From: Parietaria judaica
Taxonomy: Eukaryota > Streptophyta > Magnoliopsida > Rosales > Urticaceae
Length of the DNA: 64,000 nt
Assembly: GCA_954871525.1 (NCBI GenBank)
Contig: OX940865.1
Span: 23,482,420 to 23,546,419 of the forward strand
Reading direction: 5' to 3'
Position 1 is the first letter of the stretch; each line of letters begins with the position of its first letter. This document shows positions 60,037-64,000 of the stretch, piece after piece. The notes beneath the pieces are model-generated. The model saw nothing but the letters and a program-made list of their open reading frames with translations, did not search any database and had not been told where the DNA came from. The translations under genes and the position numbers were made by a program.

Positions 60037-63000
60037 TCACTCCGAGTCACTGGAGCTTGAACTGGAGCTAGAGCTTGAACTCGACCTTTTGATTCGATCC
60101 TCGGACTTCTTATCTCCTTTGTCGGATTCGCTTCGATTTGTATCTTCCAATGACCCGCTTGGTTCGTGTTTATGTTCATCAGGAAGAACTGGGCTAGCTT
60201 CTTCAGAAACAGATTCAATCTGACTGGACTGATTGGCTTTGTGAACTGCTTCTACTTCCGAGGATTCGGCCATGGAGTTTGAAGATGTTGGAAGCACGTG
60301 AACATTACCGTCTGAGATTATCTTCAGAGCATCATGAATATCTTCCGAAGATTTTGGTTCAAGAACTTTTGAATTGGAATCGGTTTCTGGGATGTTTTTC
60401 GATTCCTCAACATTCGACGATCCATCGTGGAGTTGCTTGAGAGCCAAGTCAGCGTCGAACGCTCTTGTTTCAAGAACAAGCATTTCTGGGATTGATTCCT
60501 TCGGTTTCGAAGACTCGTTTTCAGTATCTCCGACCTCATTTATTCTGAAGTCTCCAACCGCATCTAATTCCATTAATAGCTCTTCATCGAAATCTTTGAT
60601 TTCATCTACTTCTTCCTTGATATTTTCCTCTCCAATGTGGGATTCCAGAACACTGCTGTTGTGATCTTCTAAGATTCCGCCAAAGATTCTGCTCTCCGTA
60701 TCGAACTCATGAGCAAGTGGTTCACAGTCAAGATTTTCGATGGGTAATGAAGCAGCATCGGAAGTGTGGATTGATGAAACGGCGCAATCTTTGTCCACGG
60801 TATCAATGGCGTTGTCGTCTGTAACCTCTTCCATCATCGTGGTTGGTTCCTAAGAATATCCAGAGTCATATTTAGCCTTCAATATTTACAATAACTATTA
60901 ACAAGCCTACCCTTGCTGAAATCTATGGAGATAATAGAGATTTAAGCTAAATAAATGTCAAGAGAATTATCAGCATGCTTACACAGCTAAGAAGACTAAA
61001 GCATTTAGAGTTCCAAATAAGATTTACCAAGCATAAAATGTATTCAGGTTAGAGTATACATTTTAGTTCCCAGAGCATCTATAATAATACATTTATTTAT
61101 TTCTTCAAGAATCCGACTTACGTGAATTCCAGAATGCTCGTCTTCACATGTTTGTGCCAGAGCTTTTTCCGACAAGGAGAGGTCTTTCTCCAATTTAGTT
61201 GGAGACTTTTCTTCTGAAGGCATAGATTCGTCATCGCAACTCGAAGATTCCATTTTCAGCTGAGAATCATGTAACATGCTCGATGAAGCAAGTTCGTGAT
61301 CAAACTGACCTGCTTCTTCCTCGATCAGCAGATACTCCTTTTCTTGCTCATTCTCCACCAAAGCTCGCTCAATTACCGAACTCTCAACAGAAATTTCTGA
61401 ATTAAGGGCTGGTAAAGGGGTACGATCGTCATTTTCAGGATGAACAAGTCCATCCTTGAACATCTCTTCTTCTATTGATGTCACCTTCGACAAGGAATCG
61501 GACTGCATTCGATGCTCATCGTGGACCATTTCCCAGTTTTCCAGAGATTCCCTCTCTGTAGTAATAATTTGATCTTCATAAGAAATCGGCGCATTTGAAA
61601 CAACCGTATGCAAAACATTCTCTTGATCACTAGCGTTACTCTCTTCGTCTTTTTCCCGATTCTCCACAACCAAATCTGAGATATGCGCACGGTCAGATTC
61701 GGGCACCTCAGATTCTCTTTCGTCGTTGTTCTCTTGACCAACTTCTGATGAAGCAGCCTTTGAAATGTCAATCTCCATGAACTCGGTCATGTCTCGTGTC
61801 GTGCATGAATTGTTCTCCATGATTTCACTGTGCGTTTCAGTCTCGTTTGCTTGATTTTCCATGGACAAGGAACGTGAACTGACTGATACGCCCACATCGT
61901 CTGATTCTAGCACCACAGATTCGCTTTGATCAGTGGTTACAACCGCTGATTCGGGCATCACTGACTCAGTTGGAGCGTTCATATCTTGACCAACTTCTGA
62001 TGAAGGCGCCTTTGAAACATCAATCAACTCGGATTCTGTGATTTCTCGTGACTCAGTTAAATCCTTTGACCAAGAATCATTCTCTGTGATTTCACTATCT
62101 ATTTCGGTCTCCTGGTTTGCTTGAATTGCCGAGGACAAGGAATGTGAAATGACTGAGACGCCCACATCTTCTGACTCGTGCACCACTGATTCACTTTGAT
62201 GGAGGGTTACAACCTCTGATTCGGGAATCACAGATTCACTTTGATCGTTCTCTTGACCAACATCCGATGAAGCGGCCTTTGACACATCAATTTCCTCGTA
62301 CTCTGTAATTTCTCGTGACACTGTTAAATCCTTTGAGCAGGAATCATTTTCTGTGACTTCACTACCCGTTTCAGTCTCCTGGTTTGCTTGAATTTCCGAG
62401 GACAAGGAACGTGAAATGACTGAGACGCCCACATCTTCTGACTCAGGCACCACCGATTCACTTTCATCATTGTTCTCTTGACCAACTCCCGATGAAGCAA
62501 CCTCTGAAACGTCAATTGCTCTAGACTCGGTAATTTCTCGTGATATGACGAGAGCTTCCTCTTCTTCAACATCCGATTTGGGACTTCTCGTCACTTCGGG
62601 AATCTCCACATGTGTATCGGAGGAAAAAGAAGATAAAGATAGCAACTTTTCAGCTGCATGAGGGCTTGAATCATAAACAGGCTCCTCAATCTGAATATCC
62701 TCGTGTAGAGGTTGTGATGAAACAAAAGATTCATCTACGAGATCGTCTCCTTCGTTTCCCACATCAGCAATTCTTTCATCCACTTCCGATGAAGATGATC
62801 GGCTCGATTCGCTACTGCTGTCTCCTTCCTTTTCACCGGGTACCGTTTCCAATCGCCTTTCAGATGCGCTGAATTCCGTTTCATCGTGACTTTCCACCTT
62901 TCCAAGGGTTGTTTCATCCTCTTCTAGGTTAAAACGCTTTTGCTCATCATCTTCGTCATCTTCAGAAGGTTGAATTCCACGTTCGACATGAGCGGCTGCC

Positions 63001-64000
63001 AATTTCGTTTCAGATTCGCCGAATCCCATCTGAACGTTATTCTTCACATCTCCAAGTGTCGTTTCATCCACTTCTTGGTCAAAACCCATTTCCTGATCTT
63101 GTACCATCTCCTCAGAATCATTATCATCTTCAGAAGATTGACTTTTACATTCAACGAGGTCAGAGAGTAGCTCAATTTCTTTAGAGAAATCCTTCTCGTG
63201 AAGCTTCTTCTCATCTGCGTCGCTCACTGAAATAACCGAGTCGGTATCGGGAACTGAACTCAGCTTTGACTCACTGACTTCACTTAATTGCCTTTCGAAT
63301 GAGGAATAGCTCGTTTCGGGAACAAAAACAGGCCTCCAGTGACGATCATGATGCCTCGATCCCCCCAATCCCGATGGGCCCAAGCTGAAACTCTCGTGCC
63401 TGCGAAACAACGACTCCTTTTGGTGAATCGTCAAGAACTCTTGCTCAAAATTGTCTCCCTTCAGATCGGGTTTTTCCTCATTAGAGTCGTAAGGAAGATC
63501 AAAGGGATTTCTTCTTGGCACCAAAACAGAAGGGGCAGAACCGGGAATTGGCGGTAGACCCATCAGATCATAAGAATCATCGGGCAAATCAAATGGGTTC
63601 TGTCGCGCTGTTGAAATGGGTGGAACGTTGAAGGGAAGATCGGCGCTATCCAAGTCGATCAGATTCTTGTCAGCCACCAATTTGAAGCTTTTCCGAGCTC
63701 GTCTTCTTAAAATGAGATTCTCCAATCGCTGGTTCCTTTCTAACTCCAAAGTTCCCAAATCCATGAGATTCTTTTGGTCATCCTCTGTCCATTTGATTGC
63801 AGATTTGCTCTCGTCCTCCTTGCCTTCATGCTCGTCATCTTCATTTCCATCTCCATGGTTATCCGCTTCTGGATTCGTCTCATCGCTTCTGTGAGAATGC
63901 TCAGAACCGGCATCAGATTCATCACGATGAGCAGGTTGTGGAGCTTCTAAATCCAGAAGCGGATGAAGCTCATCGAGCATTGGAATTATGTCAGCCATTG
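60037..64000 (-). CDS. Large acidic protein of the At5g17910 type (5' part outside window)
   Basis: Two exons are visible: the window end to 61122, then 60849-60037, joined CAC|GTAAGT...TTAG|GAA in phase, giving about 1229 residues. The 5' part lies beyond base 64000, so the Met at 63998 is probably internal. The protein is highly acidic. It contains IIPMLDELHPLLDLE, a basic RNQRLENLILRRRARKSF stretch and two ARQNPFDLP/PRRNPFDLP motifs. Four tandem repeats of ~75-90 residues (about residues 486-770 from the visible Met) follow, and the tail is a run of serines ending SDSE. These motifs match a plant-specific family I recall as Arabidopsis At5g17910, whose missing N-terminus carries membrane segments. 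The biochemical function is unknown. Confidence 0.85.
61690..62560 (-). repeat. In-frame tandem repeat inside the acidic-protein gene, 4 units
   Basis: Units begin near 62543, 62319, 62050 and 61790 on the minus strand, 224 to 269 nt apart. Each unit carries REITES.xIDVS, then (S)SxVGQ, then ESVVPESEDVGVSV, then SRSLSxxxQANxTE and ITENDS. Spacing keeps frame, so units could be gained or lost without breaking the protein. Similarity is high between units, pointing to fairly recent expansion or gene conversion. Confidence 0.88.

Overview
This window is nuclear DNA of a flowering plant, almost certainly a eudicot. The evidence is many short exons with GT-AG introns, AT-rich spacers and introns, GC-rich first exons, a chloroplast ribosomal protein gene, a mitochondrial-type PPR gene, a phytochrome-signalling gene, and plant-type LINE and Mutator-like transposon debris. 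The species cannot be fixed from the sequence. I read nine protein-coding genes. Seven multi-exon models were rebuilt by hand from splice sites, and each complete model closes in frame.

Layout. (1) 753-16074, minus: a complete 28-exon exportin-7 (XPO7/RanBP16-type) gene with a 5'-truncated LINE (12321-14573) in intron 2. (2) 18318-20054, minus: an intronless P-class PPR gene of the restorer-like kind. (3) 21150-21636, plus: PSRP5 (chloroplast 50S protein), followed by a decayed ~200-bp tandem array and a 468-bp fold-back Mutator-like element. (4) 24055-26927, minus: a four-exon membrane RING-H2 ubiquitin ligase. (5) 26928-34624: a 7.7-kb gene-free block with a 990-bp near-palindromic element, a 374-bp related element, a probable Copia LTR fragment and a LINE relic. 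(6) 34625-41176, plus: an eight-exon MATE/DETOXIFICATION transporter whose first intron holds a 1.2-kb Mutator-like element. (7) 44114-45851, plus: a five-exon HINT1-type histidine-triad gene. (8) 45852-53733: a 7.9-kb gene-free block with a hAT-like MITE, local duplications and another LINE relic. (9) 53734-55580, plus: a PHYTOCHROME KINASE SUBSTRATE family gene. (10) 56358-59068, plus: a six-exon COMM-domain gene. (11) 60037-64000, minus, cut by the window end: a large acidic protein of the At5g17910 type.

The genes do ordinary housekeeping or signalling jobs and do not form one pathway. I see no gene cluster or unknown multi-gene system. The most interesting signal is the transposon layer. 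Four inverted-repeat elements begin with GGG and a GCGG/ACGG core; two have perfect 9-bp target duplications, and two are almost complete hairpins able to give long double-stranded RNA. An ACTTATGCCGC-type motif recurs outside them, including just upstream of the PSRP5 start. Two LINE insertions also sit in or next to genes. I saw no tRNA, rRNA or CRISPR structure.
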